From Prorocentrum cordatum (lineage: Eukaryota > Sar > Dinophyceae > Prorocentrales > Prorocentraceae), in contig CAUYUJ010018071.1 of the NCBI GenBank assembly GCA_963575745.1, positions 253,501-317,500 on the forward strand: a stretch of 64,000 nt of DNA. Direction: 5' to 3'. Below are positions 41,313 through 50,200 of this stretch, one piece after another. Within the stretch, counting starts at the first letter, position 1. Each line of letters begins with the position of its first letter. The notes beneath the pieces are model-generated. The model was not told the DNA's origin, ran no database searches, and was given only the letters and a program-made list of their open reading frames with translations. The position numbers were made by a program, and so were the translations under genes.

Positions 41313-44300
41313 GAGGACCAGCCACCACCATTGCCGTGGAGAACGAGTTCTACGCCCAGCTCCGCGCAAAGGGGGCCGACAAGGTGCCACATCACCTGAT
41401 CATCAAGGTGGGCGACACCGCCGCGAGGCTGGAGAGGCCACCGTTGAATACTGGGATTAAGTATAAGAAGGCAGGAGTGGCATGGCCGTGCCGCGAAGTG
41501 CTTGCTACCACGTCAAGGCGATTGCGCGACCTGCTGGAAGATTCCCAGGACAAGGTGGTGCACCTGTGCAGAGACACGCCCTGCACGGACGAAGGTAACT
41601 ACGCGGTGCATGCCCCGGCGTACGGGTACGTGACAGCTGAGACGGACACCAACCTGGAGGCGCTGGTGGAGGCGGCGCCGAAGCCTTGTTGGGCAGGCCG
41701 GGCGGTGGGGGCAGCGGCTGCATCGTGTGGGCGGGGCTGTGCCGCTTTGGGGCTGAAGGGTTGTGCCAGGCTCTGCGGGTCCCTCAAGCGCTGCGGCCAG
41801 AGGGGTTGCCAGCGTGGCCGGCGAAGCAGAGCAGACATCCCCGCCGCACTGTTGAAAGACCCGAACTCGGAGACGGAGTCGGAGCCGGAGCACCAGCGCT
41901 GCATGGCCAACGAGGTGCTGTACCAGGAGGGCGACACGATATTCCAGCTTTGCAAGGAGAAGTGTCGAGACCGAGCCCGAGGTGCCCCAGTCCGCCTGGT
42001 CAAGGAGGATGGCGAGAAGTCGAATGTCAAGGGGGCGGAGAAGGTGGTCAACCTGTGCTGGCAGCACACGAACGCCTACGAGCGCGAGAGAGGCGTGAAG
42101 AAGTGTGCGCACCTCGGCTGCCACGCGTTGGGTCGGGTTCTGAACCGTGGGGTGCTGACGTGTTTGGAGCACGACTTGGCGAATGAGGAGGCCGCACGAC
42201 TTGTCGCCGCTGCTGAGGGACCGGCGCCTGTGGTGGCCGGAATGGCATCCGAGCAGCTCACACGGTACAGGTCGAGGTCGCCTACGCCGACGGCTGGGAG
42301 ACCACTCCTACCCCTGGTGTCGGCCAGTGGGGCATGGCTCACGGCCCTGGTGCGAGGCCCGCGGGGTACGGAGATGGCGAAGAAGTACTATTGCTACGGG
42401 TGCCAGCTGGCGGTCGAGGAGGAGGGCTGGACTACGTATCGTATCCCAGGGCTCGAAGCCCAGGCGACGGTCCCATCCAACCTGGGGCCGGTGATCGACG
42501 ACCGGGTGCGTGCCGAGGCTGCCACAGCTGGAGCGCCCGCCATCATCGTGCGGACGGCGAACCAGATACCCGACGGAATGGACGAGCACGGCCAGACAGC
42601 TAGCCCGGTGGCTCAGGCGCTGGCGCGGGGCGCGACGGGGAGGGAGGACCACCCCCTGTGCATTCTGACGCGGGGGATCGAGGAGGCAGGAGTGCGAGAC
42701 GAAGGACATGCTCGGAGGCACCCGCCCCCGACTTCCCCGACGCACCCAACGCAGCCGCCGTGGGTGGACACGATAACTCGAGGAGAGCTGGGGGGCCTAC
42801 TGAATGGGGCGGCCCGGGAGCGCTGGCGTCGTCGAGGGGAGGCGGCCTTGGCGCTGGAGCTCCTGAAAGCAAGGGCCAGCGGAGAGGATCACCCGCTGGA
42901 CGTGGCCGAGAGATTTCAGCACTCCGAGGGTTTCGATGACCTGGGAGAGGCTTGCGACACGATCGTCGAGTCGCTCGAAGCCTTGGAGAGGGACCGCGGC
43001 TCCTTCATGACGGACGACGAGGTAGAGAACCTGCGGCAGCTAGCGGAGGTGCTGAGAGAAGGGCGCGGCCTGAGCCAGGCACATGAGGAGGAGGTGGCGG
43101 GAGGAGCATGGCGGGAGGTACTGGCGCGGCCGGTCCCTGGCCCTGCGCGGCCGCCCACGCCTCCCATGGCCCGCCCTTCGGCGGTGGAGATGCCACCTGG
43201 CTTGGGAAGGATGCCCGAGCCAGGACGGCCAGCCAGGGAGGAGAAGGGGTCAGCTCGAGGTTGGGAGCCCAAGCGGCGGGCAACCGACTTGGGCGGTCAA
43301 GGAGTCGACTTGCGGGGCAGCACAGTGCGGGCCGAGCTGGGCCGAGGCCCACCGACGGGTCGACCAGGACATGACCCCACACCACCCCCCATGGACTTGT
43401 TCGAACATCGGGCTGGCCCGACCTTTGGGGTCCCGGCGAGGAGAGCTCGAGTGAGTTTCGACGAGGAAGAGTATGGCCCGTCGGAGAAGTTTCGGAGGTC
43501 AGCTGGAGCACTCGGCGACCCCGAGGACAAGGGCAGCGACGGAATGGTTAAGGTCATGGCGGACATCGCGTACAACCTCGACCTAACGAACAAGCGGGCG
43601 GAGGACGCAGCGGCGGGGAAGATGGGCACCCTCCAGTCGATCACGAAGGACCACGAGCTGCTTGTCCTGGCGGCGCGTGGATGCGGACGGTTCCGGGTGG
43701 CCATTTGCCCGGACGACTTGGGCCGGGCGCTCGTCAAGGCACTCCTGCGCATGGCGGAGCATTCCTCGGCGTTGTTCAAGCACCACCGCTGGCCCACCCT
43801 GATCAACTACCGGATCGCCTTTGGCATCGCGTCGGGGTCATGGGGAGGCAAGTCGGTCGAGACGCTGGCCGCTCACGCGCTCAGTGTGGCCGACTGGGTG
43901 ACTTGCCCAGAGGAGTTGTTCGATGACTACGTACCCACGACAGAGTACAAGATCGAGCCGCGACCGAAGCAGCCTGTGGATATGCTGAAGTGGGCACGGC
44001 AGGCTCGCAACGGCATATGGGCGGTATGTTTGGCGTATGGAGCTGAGCACTGGGACGAGAGGAGCGAGGCGTTGGACTACCTCATCCGGCAGCACGAGGC
44101 GAAGCCGCGGAAGTATACCGCCCGTTTCATCCAGGATGCCTGGGAAGAGCTGAACGGGCGGTGGTGGGAGGAGCTTCGGTGGAAGGTGAAGGAGGTGCAG
44201 CGCTACTGCAACAAGGAGCTTATGAGGAAGGAGGACTTTATCTTCGCTGCTCGGACGCCGACGCCAGAAGGACCACCGCTGTTGACACTGCCTACGACGT

Positions 44301-45685
44301 TCGAGGTGGAGGACCCGGACGGGTATTTCCAGACGGTTATCTTCGAGCGCCTGGTCAAGACCGCGGACAACGCCTACTGGGAGAACGCTCACCGTGCCCA
44401 GCTGCGTCCACTCGCAGCCGGAGGAGTGGAGGAGGTCGAGGAGCGCCGCCCAGCAGGAGGTCTGCCCCAGCTCCCTTCAGGGGGCGGGGGTGGAGAGAAG
44501 GTTGGCGGTCTGACGGGAGGCGGAGGAGGAGGAGCAGGAGGAGGTGCCCTGAAGGCTGGAGCGAGCAAGGTCAAACTCCCGCCAGAAGTCCTCTCGGCTC
44601 TGACGGGGCCCGAGGTTGCGGAATCGGTCAAACACGGACCGAACGACTCCAAGGGAAAGCCCAAATGTTGGGATGCAGCTTGCCACGATGGGTGCTCTAA
44701 GACGGCCACCACGTGTCAGCGGTCCCACGCCGAAGGTATCAAGAGTGCTGACAGGGCGCACTGGACTGTGAAGGCGCAGTACATCAAGCGGGGAGGTCTA
44801 AAGACGGGACCGAAGATAAAGATCGAGGATCGGCTCGTCAAGATCAAGCAGCTCCGAGCGGATGCCCAGAAGGAGCAGGCCGCGAAGGTGCAGGAAGGCA
44901 AGGATCAGGCAGCGCAACGAGGTGGTCGGCGGGGAGGAGCAACGGAAGCTGGCCGATCCGTGGTGGCGGAGGAAGCCGCCAAGCCGCCCGGGGAGTACGC
45001 GGACATGGAGTACACTACTCAGGAGCGCGAGCTCCAGGAGTTGGTGCAGGGCCCTGATGAGAGCTGGATGCGGGACCACGGAGGCCAAGCCGCGGTTGTT
45101 TACCCACTCGAACTGCCGGAAGACGTGCCAGAGGTGGCGAAGGTGCATATGGCGATGGCGGACCAGGTCAGCAGCTCGCCGGAAGCAAAGTTGGTGGCTG
45201 ACGCGCCGAACCGTCTCCGTTCATATTGTCACGGCCGCTTGCTGGATGGGTACCTCGGGGGGCAGATCACCCCGATCGAGGAGATCCTGCAGGATGCTGT
45301 GGAGCTGGGAGATGAGGAGTTGGCGGGCCAGGCCCGGCCGTACTTGGCGTCACGGGTGGAACGAGTTGGGGGAGAACTTGAGGGTCCAGAAGTGCATGTG
45401 GGCAAAGTGGCGTGGGGGCCAGCGGAGGAACCAGGACGTGGCCGAGTTCATATCAAGGGGCGTATCTGGGACATCCTTGACTACAGAGACCAGCTGGCCG
45501 TCACCGAGGAGCTGGCGGAGTACCTACCTGAGTGCCAGGCTGGGGAGGCTGAGGAGAGACAGTGCGTCTTCATCAACACGGCCGCGGCACACCTGCACTC
45601 CAAGGGTGAGGGCGACCCATCCGTGGCAGAGGTGATGGAATTGGCGCAGCAGTGGCGCGTCGCCATGTGGGAGGAGGCTAAGTAG
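41171..45685 (+). CDS. Gag-like protein of the YR retrotransposon (CCCH zinc finger)
   Basis: The frame is 1504 codons from the first ATG; it is open from 41135 with a GTG. The N-terminal third has Cys/His-rich segments: KVVHLCRDTPC (about 41555), and KVVNLCWQHTN followed by CAHLGCHALG and LTCLEHD (42040-42175), which look like two related zinc-binding units. The middle is acidic or Pro-rich and disordered. A well-ordered region at 43540-44390 (RFRVAICPDDLGRALVKALL, INYRIAFGIASGSWGG, YWENAHRAQL) is where a capsid-like domain would be expected. A compact CCCH-type finger CWDAACHDGCSKTATTCQRSH starts at 44666, the usual nucleic-acid-binding end of such Gags. The frame ends at TAG 45683-45685, only 12 nt in frame before the next ATG. 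The Gag role is inferred from position and the finger. Confidence 0.7.
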   Translation: MAFTPSPRQSMLLVCAPLRCLGRALGLCCPTAKPQVTAAEEGVVPELRGPATTIAVENEFYAQLRAKGADKVPHHLIIKVGDTAARLERPPLNTGIKYKKAGVAWPCREVLATTSRRLRDLLEDSQDKVVHLCRDTPCTDEGNYAVHAPAYGYVTAETDTNLEALVEAAPKPCWAGRAVGAAAASCGRGCAALGLKGCARLCGSLKRCGQRGCQRGRRSRADIPAALLKDPNSETESEPEHQRCMANEVLYQEGDTIFQLCKEKCRDRARGAPVRLVKEDGEKSNVKGAEKVVNLCWQHTNAYERERGVKKCAHLGCHALGRVLNRGVLTCLEHDLANEEAARLVAAAEGPAPVVAGMASEQLTRYRSRSPTPTAGRPLLPLVSASGAWLTALVRGPRGTEMAKKYYCYGCQLAVEEEGWTTYRIPGLEAQATVPSNLGPVIDDRVRAEAATAGAPAIIVRTANQIPDGMDEHGQTASPVAQALARGATGREDHPLCILTRGIEEAGVRDEGHARRHPPPTSPTHPTQPPWVDTITRGELGGLLNGAARERWRRRGEAALALELLKARASGEDHPLDVAERFQHSEGFDDLGEACDTIVESLEALERDRGSFMTDDEVENLRQLAEVLREGRGLSQAHEEEVAGGAWREVLARPVPGPARPPTPPMARPSAVEMPPGLGRMPEPGRPAREEKGSARGWEPKRRATDLGGQGVDLRGSTVRAELGRGPPTGRPGHDPTPPPMDLFEHRAGPTFGVPARRARVSFDEEEYGPSEKFRRSAGALGDPEDKGSDGMVKVMADIAYNLDLTNKRAEDAAAGKMGTLQSITKDHELLVLAARGCGRFRVAICPDDLGRALVKALLRMAEHSSALFKHHRWPTLINYRIAFGIASGSWGGKSVETLAAHALSVADWVTCPEELFDDYVPTTEYKIEPRPKQPVDMLKWARQARNGIWAVCLAYGAEHWDERSEALDYLIRQHEAKPRKYTARFIQDAWEELNGRWWEELRWKVKEVQRYCNKELMRKEDFIFAARTPTPEGPPLLTLPTTFEVEDPDGYFQTVIFERLVKTADNAYWENAHRAQLRPLAAGGVEEVEERRPAGGLPQLPSGGGGGEKVGGLTGGGGGGAGGGALKAGASKVKLPPEVLSALTGPEVAESVKHGPNDSKGKPKCWDAACHDGCSKTATTCQRSHAEGIKSADRAHWTVKAQYIKRGGLKTGPKIKIEDRLVKIKQLRADAQKEQAAKVQEGKDQAAQRGGRRGGATEAGRSVVAEEAAKPPGEYADMEYTTQERELQELVQGPDESWMRDHGGQAAVVYPLELPEDVPEVAKVHMAMADQVSSSPEAKLVADAPNRLRSYCHGRLLDGYLGGQITPIEEILQDAVELGDEELAGQARPYLASRVERVGGELEGPEVHVGKVAWGPAEEPGRGRVHIKGRIWDILDYRDQLAVTEELAEYLPECQAGEAEERQCVFINTAAAHLHSKGEGDPSVAEVMELAQQWRVAMWEEAK

Positions 45686-45697
45686 GCTGAGACGTTC

Positions 45698-47218
45698 ATG
45701 GGGCCGCCCGACGCTTACATTCCCATCACCGAGTCGGACGTGAGGATGTTCTGCCACGACACGCTCCACCTGAGTCATGACAAGGACTACCGGACCCTGG
45801 CAGCCTTCCCGCCGACCGCGCTGCGGGAGACTGCCATCCACGTGGTCCGCGTCGACCCCTGGGGTCGAGCGCGGCTCGAAGTTATCGTAGGGGTGAAGTA
45901 CGACCCGAAGGTCAGCGGGCGGGACGTGTGGATGCTACTCTACAAGGGTCATTTGCAGGTACTGGTGCCTCCACAGGTGGATGCCGACACGCTTCGGGGG
46001 GACTTCACGGGCGGGCACCCGCCACATGAGGTACTGGCTGCGGGTTGGGACGTCTACCTGGATGACGCGATGCATGAGGATGCGAAGGTACCAGGAGACG
46101 TGGCGAAGAGGTGCCCGCGGTGCCGGGCGGCAAGGGAGGCTGGGCGTGAGCGGAAGGCCGGGGAGCAAGACATCGTTGGGGAGGACCCGAGGTGGAGGGT
46201 CCTCGGCAACTGGAGCAACCCGGCCTGGAAGCGGTACGAGCGCCACGGGCAGGCAACAGGAGGAAGGCGGCCTTGCTGGAAGGGGCGCACACTGACGGCG
46301 AAGGAGGTCTGGGCAGGCACCCAAGGGTGGTCGGACTCGCTTCGGAAGGCCGGGGTCGAAGTCGGTCCAGCGGTCGAGCTGTACTCAGGCCCAGAACGTG
46401 GCAAGGGCTTGCAGGAGGAGCACGACACCAGGCGCAAGGAGGTGCAGGAGGCGCTACTGGGGGAGGCCAGACAGTGTGTGTACTTGCTCTGGTGGCTCGG
46501 GTTCGAGTGCCGTACCTTCTGCCCGTGGATGCTGCGCAATGGTGGCACACGCACCTTCGACGTTCCTGCTGGGCGACCTGATGGGCCATCGTGGGAGATC
46601 GAAGGGACGGCCATGGCCAACTTTACTGGACGTTTGTTCGAGACCATAGCCGACGCCAGTGCGCTGCCGACAGCGGAGCACCCCGCACCCGATGGTCGGT
46701 ATCCCAAGGCGTACGACTTGGACAGGTGGCGCCAGATCCTGCGCCGGAAGGATGTCCTGGTGGTGCCGGTGGACCAGTGCGAGTACGGCCTGGGGCCTCA
46801 GGACGGCGTGGGAGGAGATGAACGGTATAGAAAGCGATCGTGGTTGGTCACGTGCGTGCGACATCTGCAGGAAGTGGCCCGCCGGTGCACACACCAGCAT
46901 AAGCATGTCGAGCTGAAGGGCGTCGACACTGTCACGAAGCACAAGCGGACGTCAGACGCGGGCCACTACCCTGAGAAGCTGCTGAGTGCCATCACCCGGG
47001 CTATGATTAACGAGGCCCTGGAGCTGGGCGCCACGCTGACCCAGAAGCGCGGAGGCAGGGGGGGGAGAGCCCCCCACCGTCAACAAATTTTTCGGCGACG
47101 TTGGCGGGGCACATTTCCGAGGGCGATGAGGCCCAAGAGGAGGGCGCCAACCCACAGCTGGACGACCTACGCGATCGAGTCGGAGGAGCGGCCCCAGACA
47201 CCGATCGGCGCGCTTTGA
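45698..47218 (+). CDS. 506-aa ORF between Gag and Pol with a dinoflagellate retroelement domain, possibly methyltransferase-like
   Basis: In frame with Gag after one TAG, so readthrough or a recent nonsense mutation would fuse them. The C-terminal half carries VELYSGPERGKG, FECRTFCPWMLRNGGTRTF, PAPDGRYPKAYDL, VPVDQCEYGL, RYRKRSWLVT and HKHVELKG. These form an ordered set that I associate with a domain common in dinoflagellate retroelement polyproteins. ELYSGP resembles the SAM-binding motif I (DLFSGxG) of class I methyltransferases, but a canonical Pro-Cys catalytic pair is not visible, so activity is doubtful. The domain assignment is an inference. The last 40 codons (after 47065) are basic out-of-frame sequence overlapping Pol, which suggests that the main product shifts to -1 at the G run. 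Confidence 0.6.
   Translation: MGPPDAYIPITESDVRMFCHDTLHLSHDKDYRTLAAFPPTALRETAIHVVRVDPWGRARLEVIVGVKYDPKVSGRDVWMLLYKGHLQVLVPPQVDADTLRGDFTGGHPPHEVLAAGWDVYLDDAMHEDAKVPGDVAKRCPRCRAAREAGRERKAGEQDIVGEDPRWRVLGNWSNPAWKRYERHGQATGGRRPCWKGRTLTAKEVWAGTQGWSDSLRKAGVEVGPAVELYSGPERGKGLQEEHDTRRKEVQEALLGEARQCVYLLWWLGFECRTFCPWMLRNGGTRTFDVPAGRPDGPSWEIEGTAMANFTGRLFETIADASALPTAEHPAPDGRYPKAYDLDRWRQILRRKDVLVVPVDQCEYGLGPQDGVGGDERYRKRSWLVTCVRHLQEVARRCTHQHKHVELKGVDTVTKHKRTSDAGHYPEKLLSAITRAMINEALELGATLTQKRGGRGGRAPHRQQIFRRRWRGTFPRAMRPKRRAPTHSWTTYAIESEERPQTPIGAL
47058..47065 (+). promoter_or_regulatory. Candidate -1 ribosomal frameshift site (eight G)
   Basis: In the frame of the 506-aa ORF the codons read AGG GGG GGG AGA, giving a G GGG GGG heptamer in X XXY YYZ phase. 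A -1 slip continues as GAG AGC CCC in the Pol frame. The Pol frame is open from 47011, just after a TAA at 47008-47010, and the upstream frame ends at 47218, so the overlap brackets the run. A CCCCCC stretch six bases downstream could pair with the G run. A homopolymer assembly error or a real indel would look the same. Confidence 0.5.
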
Positions 47219-50200
47219 ATTTCTGGACGGCGGCTCGTTCAGAGCCCGGGTACAGTGACGAGGCGTTCGGGCGCATGATTTCACGAGGTGCGGAGCTCCT
47301 GGACGCTCACGGGGGATGGCAGGAGGCGTCCACAGCCCTTCGAGCTGCCTGGAAGTCGGACCAGGGGGACCACCTCAAGGGCGTGCACGACAGCTACCTC
47401 GAGGGGATGGTGGAGCCGGAGCTCCTGGAGTACCTGAGGCGGGTCGCGACGAATGGGGCGGAGGTCAGGCACGAGGGTGAGATCACGAGGGTCAGGGCCA
47501 AGCCTCACCAGTCAGCGGCGCAGCACCAGGAGGAGGCCAGGCGGAAGATCTGGGACGACATCGTGAAGGGGCGTACTTGGGCCGCCCCGTCCAGCCACCC
47601 AGGGCTGGAGGGGATCATGGAGTCACCCCAGGGCAGGGTCCCGAAGATGCGGCCCGACCGCACGATCGCAGACGAGGGCCGCTTCATCAATGACATGAGG
47701 GACGCCAACGCGGGATGTGACAAGCTGAACCACCCCCCGGCGAAGTTGCCCACCCACCGCGAGATCGCGAGGACCATACTCTGGTGGAGATGCCGGTGTC
47801 CGAAGGTACGGGTCCACTTGGCGAAGCGGGACTTCCAGGCGGCCTTCAAACTTTTGTGGGTCGAATTGCCCGGCCTCCGCATCATGGCGGTGAGCCTCCA
47901 GGGGTTGGCCGGAGCCGAGCCGACGACGGTGCTCTACCTCACGATGGTGTTTGGTTGGACTGGTGCACCGGGCGAATGGGCAGTGTGGGGACGCGGCGTG
48001 CAGGATGCCCACCAAGCCCATCGTCCACCAGCGGAGGAGCTCCACGACGAAGTCGCGCACTCGTCCGAGGTCCTGGTCGACGACGGAGTTTTGGTGGAGC
48101 CGGCCCTGGGCGCGAGGCCCTGGCTTTCTGCCTGGACCTTCGACGCTATGTCGAAGCTACTCCTGGGCGATAGCTCAATCAACCTGGAGAAGCTAGCGGA
48201 GGAGGGCGAGTTCAGTACCGAGAAGCTCATCTGGGGCTTGCTCTTCCAGCTGGAGGACTCCGAGGGCCGGGTGGTAGACCGCGCGACGCTCCCAGAACCC
48301 AAGATCCAGAAGATGAGCTACCTCCTACAGGAGGCGGAGCTCGAGCCGGGTCAGCGGGTGGTGCGGCTGAAGACGGTGCAGCGGCTCCGCGGGTTGGGGA
48401 CGCACTTCGCGGCGGTCAACCAGGCACTGGGCACGGAGCTGGGGGCGCTGGACGCGCTGATGTGCCAGCCCCATGGGCCCACCGCACGGGCCACGCCGAA
48501 GGGAGGTGAGGAGGAGCAGGAGGTCGCCTGGCAGGAGTTCTGGGACAGCTGCGACATGCTGCGGGCGATGGTCGCGCGGCCGGAGACGTGGGGCGCCACT
48601 TTCCTCTCCTCGTTCGCGGGCATGCTCGAGCCGCGGGAGCGGTTGGCCATCCCCGGCACCATGGAGCAAGTGGTATGGGTCGGCGGCGACTCGACCTTGG
48701 AGGTGGCGGGGCAGATCGATTGGGCGGCCAAGGTCTACGCGAGACAGGAGTTGGCGGGCTACATGGAAGCGTTGAAGATGGCCGCTGGGTTACCCGAGGA
48801 ATGGGTGATCATAGCGCTCGGGGAGCTGTTCTGCATAGTAGGTTTCGCAGTCGCCCGCGGGCAGGCCTGGAAAGAGCGGCTGATCATCTACGTGGGGGAC
48901 AACCAGACGGTCCAGAGGTGGGTGGAGACGCGCCGGCCGAAGAATCGGATGGCGAGGCACCTGGTGAGACTGCTCAACTACGTAGAGGCCAAGTACCACT
49001 GCCGCGTCCTCGCTGCACCGTACATCAGGACGTACAGCAACGAGATGGCGGACATGATCACCAGGGCCGACGTGGCTGAGGTCAAGCGTCGTATGGCTGA
49101 GGAGGGTTTCGAGCCGATCGACCTGGCGGGCACGTGGGCGGAGGTACTGTCACAAGGTTACGAGAGGCGCGTCCACGCCGTCGCCCTCGTGGACCCCGAG
49201 GACTGGCAGGTGGCTATGCAGCTCATGGCCCGCCGGTCGCCAGGGGAGGTCCCACGCCCGCTCCTCCAGACCGCCTGGCGTGTGGTGGAGGTGAGAGGCA
49301 CGCTGGCCCCGTACGCCAGGGCCGCCGGCATGCTGGGAGCGTGTGGCGAGGCGGAGCTGTTGAAGGGCTGGCCCGGCTTCCAGGCAGGCGGGGCGGGGAG
49401 AGAAGGCGACCTGACGTTGGTGGTGACCTCCCTAGGCCCGTCGCGGGTGGGCCCGCACCTACAGGACCTCGCCCAGGAGCTGCACCGTTTGGCCGCCCAG
49501 TGGGCCTTGGTGGATGTACCTCCTGGCCCCACCGTGGCGGATGTGCTGAAGTTCTTTCGGAACGTTGGGTGGAGTGCTGCCGAAGACGGGCGCGTGTGCA
49601 GTGAGTACGGCGACCCGGTGGCCCAGCGGAAGGTGTGGGTATTGGCGTCGAAGGGCGGAGCGCCAGTGCCGGTGGGCTGGTTGGGGAGCCACGAGGCCAA
49701 GCCCCCGCCACCCTTGCCAATGGCAGGAGGGATGATGAACGCTCGCCGAGTCGAGGAGGAGGAGTGGCTGGCGCCCGAGGAGGGGCGGCTGGTGGTGGAC
49801 CCGCGGGCGGCGAGGTCGCCCCCTCATCTCCCGCGGATCATTGGCCATTGGCACCCGCGGGGGCAGGTCGGCAGGCGCCCCGTGCACGGCAGCTCCGGCC
49901 CCTCACCGACCCCACGGGTGGACGAGAGCGGGGTGCTGGAGCCTGTCTTGGTCTATGATGCAAAGGGTCCCCCGCCAGGGGTCCGACCGCTCCAAGCGCA
50001 GGAGGTTTGGCACTTGCGCGGAGGGTCCAGTGCTGACTGGCTCGCACTTTGTGGGCAGTTGAGCCACGGGGATTTGCTGAGGGGAGTCCTGCGCGCGTGC
50101 CCCCCGCGTGCAGCCCCGGCTGCGCTAACAGCGGCCCTCAGGCAAGCGGAGGTATCCACCGAGTCAGGAGAGAGGACGGCGGGCATCTGCCGCCGCCCAG

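Noticed and set aside
40518-47218. Host genes independent of the retrotransposon
   Set aside because: These ORFs lie between split repeats A1 and B1, with frames chained to Pol by a single stop and a -1 overlap, so they are part of the element.
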